Source: PALSA-1196 sp036833805 (GTDB lineage Bacteria; Pseudomonadota; Gammaproteobacteria; Steroidobacterales; Steroidobacteraceae). From it: a stretch of 39,005 nt of DNA. Both the position numbers and the translations under genes were made by a program. Each line of letters opens with the position of its first letter. The first letter of the stretch is position 1. The notes beneath the pieces were generated by a model that saw nothing but the letters and a program-made list of their open reading frames with translations, did no database searches and had not been told where the DNA came from. Positions 32,065 to 39,005 of the stretch are shown here, piece by piece. The DNA is taken from positions 1-39,005 of the forward strand of contig DAITPA010000013.1 of NCBI GenBank assembly GCA_036833805.1. The letters run 5' to 3'.

Positions 32065-33239
32065 TCGGCCCAGCCCGCGCACTCGAGGATGGCGCTTGCG
32101 GCGCGCGCGGCGCCGCCGCAGCGCAGCTGCAAATGGATGCGGCGAAATTCCTCATTCAGCATCCGCTCGCGCGCGGGATCATCGAGCTCGGCGAGGAGCG
32201 CGGCGCCCAAGGCGGACGGCGTCACCTTTTCCTGAAGGAATTCCGGAACGAGCGCGCGTCCGGCAAGCAGATTCGGCAGCGCCATGTAAGCGGACTTGAC
32301 GAGTCCGAGACGGCGCGCCACAAACGCCGTGGCTGCCGCGAGCCGGTAAGCCACGACCATCGGCCGCTGCGACAGCAGCGCCTCAAGTGTGGCTGTGCCG
32401 GAGGCGACGATCGCCGCGTTGCAGGCCGCAAGTGCCTGCCGAGCGCCGCCGTCGGTCAGACGAATTGCGGGCAGGATTGCTGCGACGTAGCGTTCAAATA
32501 CGCGCCGCACGGCGCCGCTCGCCATCGGCGCAATAAATTGCACCGCGGGTCGAGCCGTCGCGATGACGGCCGCCGCGCCCGCAAAATCCGCACCCAGGCG
32601 CTCGACCTCGCCCACGCGGCTACCCGGTAGCAATGCCACGAGCGTCGCGTCCGCATCGATCCGCAACGCGCCCCGCGCAGCCGCACGATCGACTTCGAGC
32701 GGGATCTCATCGGCAAGCGGGTGACCTACAAACAGCGCGCGCACGCCGTGGCTTGTGTAGAAAGTCGCTTCGAAAGGCAGCAGGCACAACACGAGGTCCA
32801 CCGCGCGTGCGATTGTCTTGACGCGCCCCGGGCGCCACGCCCAAACCTGCGGACTGACGTATTGCACGGTAGGTATTCCGGAGGCCTTGAGCTTGCGCGC
32901 CACGCTCAAGTTAAATTCCTTGTAATCGACGCCGACGTAAACATCGGGAGGCGCGGCGCGCATGCGCACCACCAGCTCATGACGCAGGCGCAACAGGCGC
33001 GGCAGATGTGGAATGACTTCAGCGAGTCCCATCACGGCGAGCTCTTCAGCGCTCGCCCAGGTCTCGCAGCCCGCGGCAATCATTCGCGGGCCTGCGACCC
33101 CGAAGCACTCAATACCGGGCACGCGCGCGCGCAGTGCATGAATCAACGCCGCTCCCAGCTGATCTCCGGAAGACTCCCCCGCCACCATACCGATACGCAG
33201 TGCTGCGCCGGCGGCGCTGTCGCCGGCGGCGCCGTTCAT
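32061..33239 (-). CDS. lpxB: Lipid-A-disaccharide synthase
   Basis: Joins UDP-2,3-diacylglucosamine and lipid X into the lipid A disaccharide at the inner membrane. It has 392 residues (E. coli 382). The family start is GMVAGESSGDQLGAALI. Further motifs are YVGVDYKEFNLSVARKLK, YVSPQVWAWRPGRVKTI and LLPGSRVGEVERLG; the C-terminal part has VASGTATLEALLSQRPMVVAYR. It overlaps lpxA and rnhB by 4 bases each. A short Ala/Gly-rich extension precedes the first conserved block. Confidence 0.96.
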   Translation of the reverse strand: MNGAAGDSAAGAALRIGMVAGESSGDQLGAALIHALRARVPGIECFGVAGPRMIAAGCETWASAEELAVMGLAEVIPHLPRLLRLRHELVVRMRAAPPDVYVGVDYKEFNLSVARKLKASGIPTVQYVSPQVWAWRPGRVKTIARAVDLVLCLLPFEATFYTSHGVRALFVGHPLADEIPLEVDRAAARGALRIDADATLVALLPGSRVGEVERLGADFAGAAAVIATARPAVQFIAPMASGAVRRVFERYVAAILPAIRLTDGGARQALAACNAAIVASGTATLEALLSQRPMVVAYRLAAATAFVARRLGLVKSAYMALPNLLAGRALVPEFLQEKVTPSALGAALLAELDDPARERMLNEEFRRIHLQLRCGGAARAASAILECAGWAE

Positions 33240-34057
33240 CTAATGATGCTGCGGGTCGAGGTGCCGATAAAGTCAACAAACACGCGCACTTCGGGCTGCG
33301 ACGCCGCGAGCTCCTGCAGGCGCTCGACAGCCTCGACGAGTTTCAGATCCGATTGGTACAAGATGCGAAAGGCATTGCGCACATTGCGGATCTGCTCGGC
33401 GCTGAAGCCGCGGCGCCGCATGCCTTCGGAATTCACCGAATGCGGCTCCGCCGGCTGACCGACCGCCATGACAAACGGCGGCACGTCGCGCGTTACGGCT
33501 GCATTGTTGGCGATGAACGCGTGCGCGCCCAGTTTTGAAAATTGATGCGCTGCCGATAGGCCGCCCATGTGCACCCAGTCGCCCAAGTGCACGTGCCCGG
33601 CGAGCGTTGCGCAATTAGCCATCACGATGTGGTCGCCGAGCACGCAGTCGTGCGCGACATGCGTATACGCCATGAAGAGATTGTGGCTGCCGATGCGCGT
33701 CACAGCCTGATCGTTCGCGGTGCCGCGATTCACGGTGCAGAACTCGCGGAACACGTTGTCATCGCCGATCTCAAGACGCGAGCGCTCGCCGGCGTACTTC
33801 TTGTCCTGCGGATCGCTGCCGATGGAGGCGAACTGGAAGATGCGATTGCCGGCGCCAATGCGCGTCGGTCCATTGATAACGGCGTGCGGCCCGATGCTCG
33901 TTCCCGCACCGATGACGACCTCGGCGTCAATAATTGAATACGCGCCGACGCTCACGTCCGGCGCAAGTTCGGCCTCGGGTGAAACGATTGCGCGCGCGTC
34001 AATCACGCCAGCTTTCCTGAGGTCGACCGTGGCATGAGTGCCCGCGCTGCGACTCAT
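33236..34057 (-). CDS. lpxA: UDP-N-acetylglucosamine acyltransferase
   Basis: First enzyme of lipid A synthesis, transferring a 3-hydroxyacyl chain to UDP-GlcNAc. It has 273 residues (E. coli 262), with about 12 extra at the N-terminus. The left-handed beta-helix hexapeptide repeats are clear (GAYSIIDAEVVIGAGTSIGP). The catalytic His is H136 in YTHVAHDCVLGD, and the acceptor loop is FCTVNRGT. The C-terminal helical domain includes GMRRRGFSAEQIRNVR. It overlaps fabZ and lpxB by 4 bases. Confidence 0.97.
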   Translation of the reverse strand: MSRSAGTHATVDLRKAGVIDARAIVSPEAELAPDVSVGAYSIIDAEVVIGAGTSIGPHAVINGPTRIGAGNRIFQFASIGSDPQDKKYAGERSRLEIGDDNVFREFCTVNRGTANDQAVTRIGSHNLFMAYTHVAHDCVLGDHIVMANCATLAGHVHLGDWVHMGGLSAAHQFSKLGAHAFIANNAAVTRDVPPFVMAVGQPAEPHSVNSEGMRRRGFSAEQIRNVRNAFRILYQSDLKLVEAVERLQELAASQPEVRVFVDFIGTSTRSIIR

Positions 34058-34509
34058 CTGCTGGCCTCCGGCGCCACCATCATCTCCGCATGCGCGACTT
34101 CGTCCTCGCCCACGCGGGCAACGGTGGAAAAGCGCCAGATGCCCTTGAAGCTGCGCTCGAGCTGCGCGCTCAGCAGGAGCTGATCTCCCGGAACGACCGG
34201 CTTACGGAAACGTGCCTTGTCGATTCCCACAAAGTAAAAACGCGATTCCTTGTTCGGCACGGTGTCGGTGGTGACGAATGCCAGTATCCCCGCGGTCTGC
34301 GCCAAGGCCTCGATAATCATCACGCCCGGCATCACCGGCCGCGCCGGAAAATGACCCGCAAAGAACGGCTCGTTGTAGGTTACGTTCTTCAGCGCGCGAA
34401 TGCTTTCCCCGGGGCGGCACTCGAGCACGCGATCAACGAGCAGAAAAGGATAGCGATGCGGCAGTTGCTTAAGGATATTCAAGATATCCATCTGAATCGG
34501 GTCACTCAT
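34054..34509 (-). CDS. fabZ: 3-hydroxyacyl-ACP dehydratase FabZ
   Basis: Dehydrates 3-hydroxyacyl-ACP in fatty acid elongation, competing with LpxA and LpxD for substrate. ATG 34509 gives 151 residues, equal to E. coli FabZ; it overlaps the lpxD stop by 8 bases. The hot-dog fold motifs are LPHRYPFLLVDRV and NEPFFAGHFPARPVMPGVMIIEALAQ, with catalytic H53 and E67. An upstream start at 34530 is possible but would lie deeper in lpxD. Confidence 0.97.
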   Translation of the reverse strand: MSDPIQMDILNILKQLPHRYPFLLVDRVLECRPGESIRALKNVTYNEPFFAGHFPARPVMPGVMIIEALAQTAGILAFVTTDTVPNKESRFYFVGIDKARFRKPVVPGDQLLLSAQLERSFKGIWRFSTVARVGEDEVAHAEMMVAPEASR

Positions 34510-35551
34510 CCTCGTCGCTCTCCGCGGCACCGTTACGGATGCCCATCTGCCGCTCCACCGTTTTGAGACGCGCCGCCCACGAGTCGATTCGCTTGAGCCG
34601 CGCGACGATCCGGCGCCAGCGGCCTGCCTCCGAGGTCGGAATGCCGCTGGAGTATACGCCGGGACGAGTTATTGAATGCGTCACGAGTGACAAGCCTGTG
34701 ATGCATACGTCGTCGCAGATCGACAGATGCCCTGCGATGCCGACCGCGCCGCCGATCATGCAGCGCCGACCAATCGTGACGCTGCCCGATACGCCCACGC
34801 AGGCCGCCATGATCGTGTGGGCGCCGATACAGACGTTGTGGCCGATCTGAATCTGATTGTCGAGCTTGACGCCCTCCTCGATGATCGTGTCGCCGATCGC
34901 ACCACGATCGATCGTGGTGTTGGCGCCAATTTCCACATCGGCTCCCACGCGCACGCCCCCAAGCTGCGGCACTTTGACCCATGCGCCTTGTTCCGGCGCA
35001 AAACCAAATCCATCGCTGCCCACGACCGCGCCCGGCTGCGCGAGAACCCGCGCTGCAAGCGTCACACGCTCACAAAGGGTCACGCGCGCGACGAGTCGCA
35101 CGTCCTCGGCGACGCTCGCGCCGCAGGCCATAACGCAGTGCGGACCAATGAAAGCGCGCGCACCAATGCTCGCGCCCGCCCCGATCACTGCGCCGGGACC
35201 GACGTAGGCTGTCGGATCAATGTGCGCACCCGGAGCGACGATCGCGGCAGGGTGCACGCCGGGAGTCATGCTCGGGGCAGGGTGCAGCCAAGAAGCGATG
35301 CGCGCGTAGGTCGCATAGGGATTTTCACAAACCAGCGACGCAACCGGACATTGTCCGGCAGCGCTTGCCTCGAGCACCACGGCGGCTGCGCCGGTGTGCG
35401 CGAGCTGGGGCCGGTAGCGCGAGTGTGCGAGAAAGGAAATCGCGCGGCCATGAGCATCGCCGAGAGCCGCGACAGAGTCGATCAGCGTACCCGGGTTGCC
35501 GTGCAGCTCGCAGCCAAAACGCACCGCAAGCTCACCCAGCGAGACGGACAT
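34502..35551 (-). CDS. lpxD: UDP-3-O-acylglucosamine N-acyltransferase
   Basis: Third step of lipid A synthesis. It has 349 residues (E. coli 341). The N-terminal uridine-binding domain (SLGELAVRFGCELHG, ISFLAHSRYRPQL) is followed by a long left-handed beta helix from about residue 100 (hexads such as PTAYVGPGAVIGAGASIG). IEEGVKLDNQIQIGHNVCIGAHT carries the catalytic His. A C-terminal helix follows (RRIVARLKRIDSWAARLKTVE). It lies 37 bases after skp. Confidence 0.97.
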   Translation of the reverse strand: MSVSLGELAVRFGCELHGNPGTLIDSVAALGDAHGRAISFLAHSRYRPQLAHTGAAAVVLEASAAGQCPVASLVCENPYATYARIASWLHPAPSMTPGVHPAAIVAPGAHIDPTAYVGPGAVIGAGASIGARAFIGPHCVMACGASVAEDVRLVARVTLCERVTLAARVLAQPGAVVGSDGFGFAPEQGAWVKVPQLGGVRVGADVEIGANTTIDRGAIGDTIIEEGVKLDNQIQIGHNVCIGAHTIMAACVGVSGSVTIGRRCMIGGAVGIAGHLSICDDVCITGLSLVTHSITRPGVYSSGIPTSEAGRWRRIVARLKRIDSWAARLKTVERQMGIRNGAAESDEDE

Positions 35552-35588
35552 ATTGGGGATCCGGAGCGTAGGCGCCGCGCGGCGCCCG

Positions 35589-36167
35589 TCAATGACTCGG
35601 CGATTTAGGCTGATTCGCAGGCGCGCTCGGCGCAGCAGCCGGAGCTGACGCGTGCACGGGTCGCGCCTGTAGCGCCGTCAGAATCGCCGGAGTGATATCA
35701 AGAGATGGCGTCGAATAGATGACACCATCGGCGACCACAAGATCGAAGCCCTGCGCCTTTGCGTAGGTGCGTACTTCCTCGATCAAGATGCGTTGCAGGC
35801 GCGACATCTCCTCGTTCTTGCGGGCGTTGAAGTCATCTTGCAGCTCGGTTTGCTTGCGAGCAAAGTCCCGAGCGCCATCGCGTAATTCTTTGTCGGCGCG
35901 CGCGCGTTGATCCTGTGTCATCGTAGCCGCGTCCTTCTGCAGACGCTCCTCCTTCGATTTGACCGAAGCCTGCTGTGCCTGCAGGTCGCGCTGACGCGGC
36001 GTGAATTCGTTTTTGAGAGCGTCGGAAACCGACTTCGCCTGCGGCGACTCCTCCATCAACTTCCCGTAATCAACGACGGCGATCTTTATCTCCGCCTGAG
36101 CGGGTGCAGCAGCCAAAAGTACCGCCGCCCCCAAGCCGAAAATCATGGAATTGACAACGCCCTTCAC
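35589..36167 (-). CDS. skp: Periplasmic chaperone Skp/OmpH
   Basis: Trimeric periplasmic holdase that carries unfolded outer-membrane proteins to the BAM complex. From a GTG at 36167 it is 192 residues. The signal peptide is KGVVNSMIFGLGAAVLLAA with cleavage after A25 (AQA|E). Next comes the strand IKIAVVDYGKLMEESPQAKSV and a long charged coiled-coil arm (about 45-125). The C-terminal strand FDLVVADGVIYSTPSLDITP follows. The last 30 residues are Ala/Pro-rich and longer than in E. coli (161). An upstream ATG at 36203 would spoil the signal peptide; AAGGGG sits upstream of the GTG. It directly follows rseP, where bamA is normally found. Confidence 0.92.
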   Translation of the reverse strand: MKGVVNSMIFGLGAAVLLAAAPAQAEIKIAVVDYGKLMEESPQAKSVSDALKNEFTPRQRDLQAQQASVKSKEERLQKDAATMTQDQRARADKELRDGARDFARKQTELQDDFNARKNEEMSRLQRILIEEVRTYAKAQGFDLVVADGVIYSTPSLDITPAILTALQARPVHASAPAAAPSAPANQPKSPSH

Positions 36168-36264
36168 GGCACGATTACCCCTTAAATAATGATGAGCAGG
36201 CAAATGCCCGTCGATTTCAGCAACTTATCATACGCGAAGTCGGCAGCAGCTGCGCTTGGTTTGA

Positions 36265-37638
36265 TCAGTTGATCTGCCGCGCGATGTCGTTGAACAGCGC
36301 AACTCCCATCAGAAGGACGAGCAGCGCGATACCCACCTGCTGCCCGAGCGCTTGCGCCCGCTCAGAAAGTGGCGTGCCCTTCAGCCACTCGACCAGCTGA
36401 AAAACAATCTGGCCGCCATCGAGGATCGGTACCGGCAAGAGGTTCAAGAATCCAAGACTGAGGGATATCAGCACCAGAAAGCCGAGGAAAGAAGCGACGC
36501 CCGCGTGCGCCGATTCGCCGGCATATTCGGCAATGCTCAAGGGTCCGCTCAAATTCTTAAGCGACACTTGCCCGATCAGCATGCGCCAGAAAAGACGTGC
36601 CTGCAGCACGGACATATTGTTTGCTTCGAAAGCAGCACGCCCGAGGGCAGCAAGCGGGCTCAGATCCGTGTGGATCAATTGCGAGTCTGGGAGTTTCACG
36701 CTCGAAACTGTCGTCACCCGAATGCGTCCGACTGAGCGGCCGTCGACGTGCTCGCTCGCAACAATCACTCGGGTGTCGAACTGCGCGCCGCCGCGTCGGT
36801 AGTGCACGACGATGGCCTCTCCGGGGCGTCCGGCGACGCGGGCGATCAACTCGTGAAAGTTACGCACCGGCTCACTATCGATCGCAGTAATTTCATCACC
36901 GGGCCTAAGCCCGGCGCGCGCCGCAGGTCCGTCCGGCAGCACGCGGCCCAACTCGGCGGGCACGGTTGGCTCCCAAAACTCAAAGCCCAGTCCCTTAAAG
37001 AGCTCGGCAGGCTCTGTGAGCCGGCGCCGCTCCGTCGAATCCGCGACCGTCAGGGTTGCTGTGCGCGACGCGCCGGTGCGCGGACGCACCGCAAGCACCG
37101 CCTCGCCCTGGCCGCTCATCGCATCCAGAAGATCGAATACCACGTCACGCTGGCCGGCGACGCTGCTGCCGTTGATGGCCAAAATCTCATCGCCCGAGCG
37201 CAGGCCGGCACGGTCGGCGACCGATCCGGTAACGACCTCGCCCACGAGCGGTCTGATCTCGGTCTCGCCGTTCGCCCAAAACATGCCCCAGAGCACGAGA
37301 ATGGCAAACAAGATATTGAAGCCGGGACCCGCCAGCAGCACGACGATGCGTTGCCACGGAGGCTTGCGGGTGAAGGAGCGCGCGAGTTCCCCGGGCGCCA
37401 CGGGCCCTTCGCGCTCATCGAGCAACTTTACATAACCACCAAGCGGTATGGCGGCAACGACGTATTCAGTGCGATCCGCTCCCGCGACTTTCTTAAAGAG
37501 CGGCCGCCCGAATCCGACCGAAAACCGCAGTACCTTGAAACCGAGCTGGCGTGCCACCCAGAAATGCCCGAACTCGTGCACGGTCACGAGCAAGCTCACG
37601 GCGACGACAAACCACAGGAGGTACCAGGCGAAATTCAT
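36265..37638 (-). CDS. rseP: Site-2 intramembrane protease RseP
   Basis: Inner-membrane zinc metalloprotease that makes the second cut in RseA, freeing RpoE. It has 457 residues (E. coli 450). The zinc motif HEFGH is at residues 21-25 in the first transmembrane helix. Two PDZ domains follow (VADRAGLRSGDEILAINGSSV and GPAARAGLRPGDEITAIDSEPV). The third metal ligand region is NLLPVPILDGGQIVF, near residue 400. The start overlaps the dxr stop as ATGA. Its substrate RseA is encoded about 30 kb away in the same window. Confidence 0.97.
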   Translation of the reverse strand: MNFAWYLLWFVVAVSLLVTVHEFGHFWVARQLGFKVLRFSVGFGRPLFKKVAGADRTEYVVAAIPLGGYVKLLDEREGPVAPGELARSFTRKPPWQRIVVLLAGPGFNILFAILVLWGMFWANGETEIRPLVGEVVTGSVADRAGLRSGDEILAINGSSVAGQRDVVFDLLDAMSGQGEAVLAVRPRTGASRTATLTVADSTERRRLTEPAELFKGLGFEFWEPTVPAELGRVLPDGPAARAGLRPGDEITAIDSEPVRNFHELIARVAGRPGEAIVVHYRRGGAQFDTRVIVASEHVDGRSVGRIRVTTVSSVKLPDSQLIHTDLSPLAALGRAAFEANNMSVLQARLFWRMLIGQVSLKNLSGPLSIAEYAGESAHAGVASFLGFLVLISLSLGFLNLLPVPILDGGQIVFQLVEWLKGTPLSERAQALGQQVGIALLVLLMGVALFNDIARQIN

Positions 37639-38837
37639 ACGGCGGCCCGCACGGCAGCGGAGTACGGCGCCGGCAGCCGCTCGTGAGCGCGGCGGCGCGC
37701 CTCGGCGTCCGCCGCCAGCACATCATCCAAGCTACCAATGGCTGCAGCGGGCATGGTTGTCATTACCGCTTCAATGACCCGCGGAATGTCCAGAAAGTTC
37801 AACTGCGCATCGAGAAACGCCTGCACTACAACCTCATTGGCGGCATTGACAATCGCAGGCATGAGCCCGCCCGCCCGCGCTGCCGCCTGCGCCAGCGCAA
37901 GGCATGGAAAGCGGTCCAGATCCGGGGCGCAGAAGTCGAGGCGCGAGGTGCGGATCAGATCAAGGAAGTCTACACCGCACGCGATCCGCTTAGGCCAGGC
38001 GAGTGCGTGGGCGATCGGCGAGCGCATGTCCGGCGAGCCCAATTGCGCAAGCATCGAGCCGTCAACATATTCCACGAGCGAATGCACAATGCTCTGGCGG
38101 TGGACGACGACCTCCACCTGCTCCGGCGCGAGCCCAAACAACAAGCATGCCTCGATGAGCTCCAGTCCCTTGTTCATGAGTGTGGCCGAATCCACAGAGA
38201 TCTTTCGACCCATGACCCAATTCGGATGCGCGCACGCCTGCGCGGGTGTCACCGCAGCGAGCGCATCCTGCGGCCAATCGAGGAACGGGCCGCCCGAGGC
38301 CGTGAGCAACACCCGCCGCACGCCCGCTGCCAGCGTCCCGGGCTGCGAGTTGAGCGGTAAGCATTGAAATATGGCGCTGTGCTCGCTGTCGACCGGCAAC
38401 AAAGTCGCGCCAGCTGCGCGTACCGCCGCGATGAGGAGCGGCCCCGCCATGACCAGCGATTCTTTGTTTGCGAGCAAGACGCGCTTGCCCGCTTGCGCCG
38501 CGGCGAAGGTCGAGCGCAGACCGGCCGACCCCACGATGCCCGCCATCACAATGCCGACATCCGCAAGCGCTGCAAGATCAGTGAGTGCACCCGCACCGGC
38601 GAGGACCTTGGTTTGCACGCCGGAACCTGCGATGCGCTGCGTGAGATCGCGCGCCGCCTGCTCGTCGGCGAGGGCTGCGAATGCCGGGCGCCACTTGAGC
38701 ACCTGCAGCGCAAGTTTCGCCGCGTTGCGGTTCGCACCGAGCGCGACCACTTTGAACTCCTCCGGATGGCGCGCGAGCACGTCAAGCGTGCTCTCGCCGA
38801 TCGAGCCAGTCGAGCCGAGCACCGCTACGCCAATCAA
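37635..38837 (-). CDS. dxr: 1-deoxy-D-xylulose 5-phosphate reductoisomerase
   Basis: Second enzyme of the MEP pathway, making MEP from DXP with NADPH; it is the fosmidomycin target. It has 400 residues (E. coli 398). NADPH-binding GSTGSIGES is at 8-16. Other blocks are LANKESLVMAG, LLPVDSEHSAIFQCL (metal Asp, Glu) and LLTASGGPFLDW. SVDSATLMNKGLELIEA and the C-terminal NAANEVVVQAFLD are intact. The start is a TTG at 38837 overlapping the cdsA stop as TTGA; it gives exactly the family N-terminus. Confidence 0.97.
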   Translation of the reverse strand: MIGVAVLGSTGSIGESTLDVLARHPEEFKVVALGANRNAAKLALQVLKWRPAFAALADEQAARDLTQRIAGSGVQTKVLAGAGALTDLAALADVGIVMAGIVGSAGLRSTFAAAQAGKRVLLANKESLVMAGPLLIAAVRAAGATLLPVDSEHSAIFQCLPLNSQPGTLAAGVRRVLLTASGGPFLDWPQDALAAVTPAQACAHPNWVMGRKISVDSATLMNKGLELIEACLLFGLAPEQVEVVVHRQSIVHSLVEYVDGSMLAQLGSPDMRSPIAHALAWPKRIACGVDFLDLIRTSRLDFCAPDLDRFPCLALAQAAARAGGLMPAIVNAANEVVVQAFLDAQLNFLDIPRVIEAVMTTMPAAAIGSLDDVLAADAEARRRAHERLPAPYSAAVRAAV

Positions 38838-39005
38838 GGCGACACTCCGAATGCCGCCAGGCCAAACAACAGCACCGGCGCCGCGCCGGTCACGCTGTCG
38901 ATTCGATCCATCACGCCGCCGTGTCCCGGAAACACGCTGCCACTGTCCTTTATACCGGTGAATCTCTTCAGCACGCTCTCGGTGAGATCGCCGACGATCG
39001 AGAAG
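38834..39005 (-). CDS. cdsA: Phosphatidate cytidylyltransferase, 5' part outside window
   Basis: CDP-diacylglycerol synthase activates phosphatidate for phospholipid synthesis. Only the C-terminal 57 residues are visible. They hold the family signature S-x-x-GDL-x-ES-x-x-KR, then GIKDSGSVFPGHGGVMDRIDS, the metal-binding end of the membrane protein. Two short hydrophobic residues runs follow (APVLLFGLAAFG), and the stop TGA overlaps the dxr TTG start. The dxr-cdsA linkage is conserved. The 5' end is cut by the window boundary. Confidence 0.96.
   Translation of the reverse strand, partial: FSIVGDLTESVLKRFTGIKDSGSVFPGHGGVMDRIDSVTGAAPVLLFGLAAFGVSP

Noticed and set aside
1..39005. CRISPR arrays, tRNA or rRNA genes, prophage, toxin-antitoxin or defence genes
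   Set aside because: No regularly spaced repeats, cloverleaf-like sequences or recognisable proteins of these types were seen on either strand.

Overview
This window reads as a chromosomal segment of a GC-rich gammaproteobacterium. It carries the classic gammaproteobacterial blocks dxr-rseP-skp-lpxD-fabZ-lpxA-lpxB-rnhB-dnaE-accA-tilS-pyrG-kdsA-eno-ftsB-ispD-ispF, surE-pcm, recJ-prfB-lysS, sdhCDAB-sdhE and rpoE-rseA-rseB-lepA-lepB-rnc. An RpfE-type gene directly upstream of recJ recalls the Xanthomonadaceae rpf region, so a member of or near the Xanthomonadales, Nevskiales or Steroidobacterales is my inference. The sequence alone does not fix the genus. Nearly all genes are on the minus strand and tightly packed, with many 4-base ATGA, GTGA or TTGA stop/start overlaps.

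Layout by position. 1-6500: the envelope-stress operon rpoE-rseA-rseB, a glutaredoxin-like gene, lepA, lepB, a DUF4845 gene and rnc (cut by the window edge), with a sigma-E-like promoter in front of rpoE. 6576-10624: succinate dehydrogenase. A 56-codon SDHAF4/DUF1674 gene leads sdhC-sdhD-sdhA-sdhB-sdhE, so both flavinylation-related assembly factors bracket the complex. The divergent plus-strand gene at 10708 is ygfZ. 11565-17347: rpfE-recJ-prfB-lysS, followed by a wrecked murI. prfB carries the programmed +1 frameshift. 17346-18147: a small Mth938-family gene, then 433 bases of atypical, AT-richer, repeat-containing DNA without a credible gene. 18148-20169: surE-pcm and a divergent Smr-domain gene. 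20148-25468: pyrG-kdsA-eno-ftsB-ispD-ispF. 25561-39005: the large lipid A / fatty acid / replication cluster from cdsA (cut by the right edge) to tilS.

Functionally the genes cover envelope building (lipid A, Kdo, isoprenoid precursors, phospholipid, periplasmic chaperone, RseP), the sigma-E pathway that monitors that envelope (RpoE, RseA, RseB and RseP are all in the window), translation (LysS, RF2, LepA, TilS), replication and repair (DnaE, RecJ, RNase HII) and respiration (complex II).

No defence system, prophage, CRISPR array or clearly new multi-gene system was found. The points most worth a second look are losses and small elements: bamA is absent from its usual slot between rseP and skp, murI is an internally deleted frameshifted remnant, nlpD-rpoS and truD are absent from their usual places, the 56-residue SDHAF4 gene is easily missed, and the 17.7-18.1 kb island holds a 25-base inverted repeat and a perfect 17-base palindrome.
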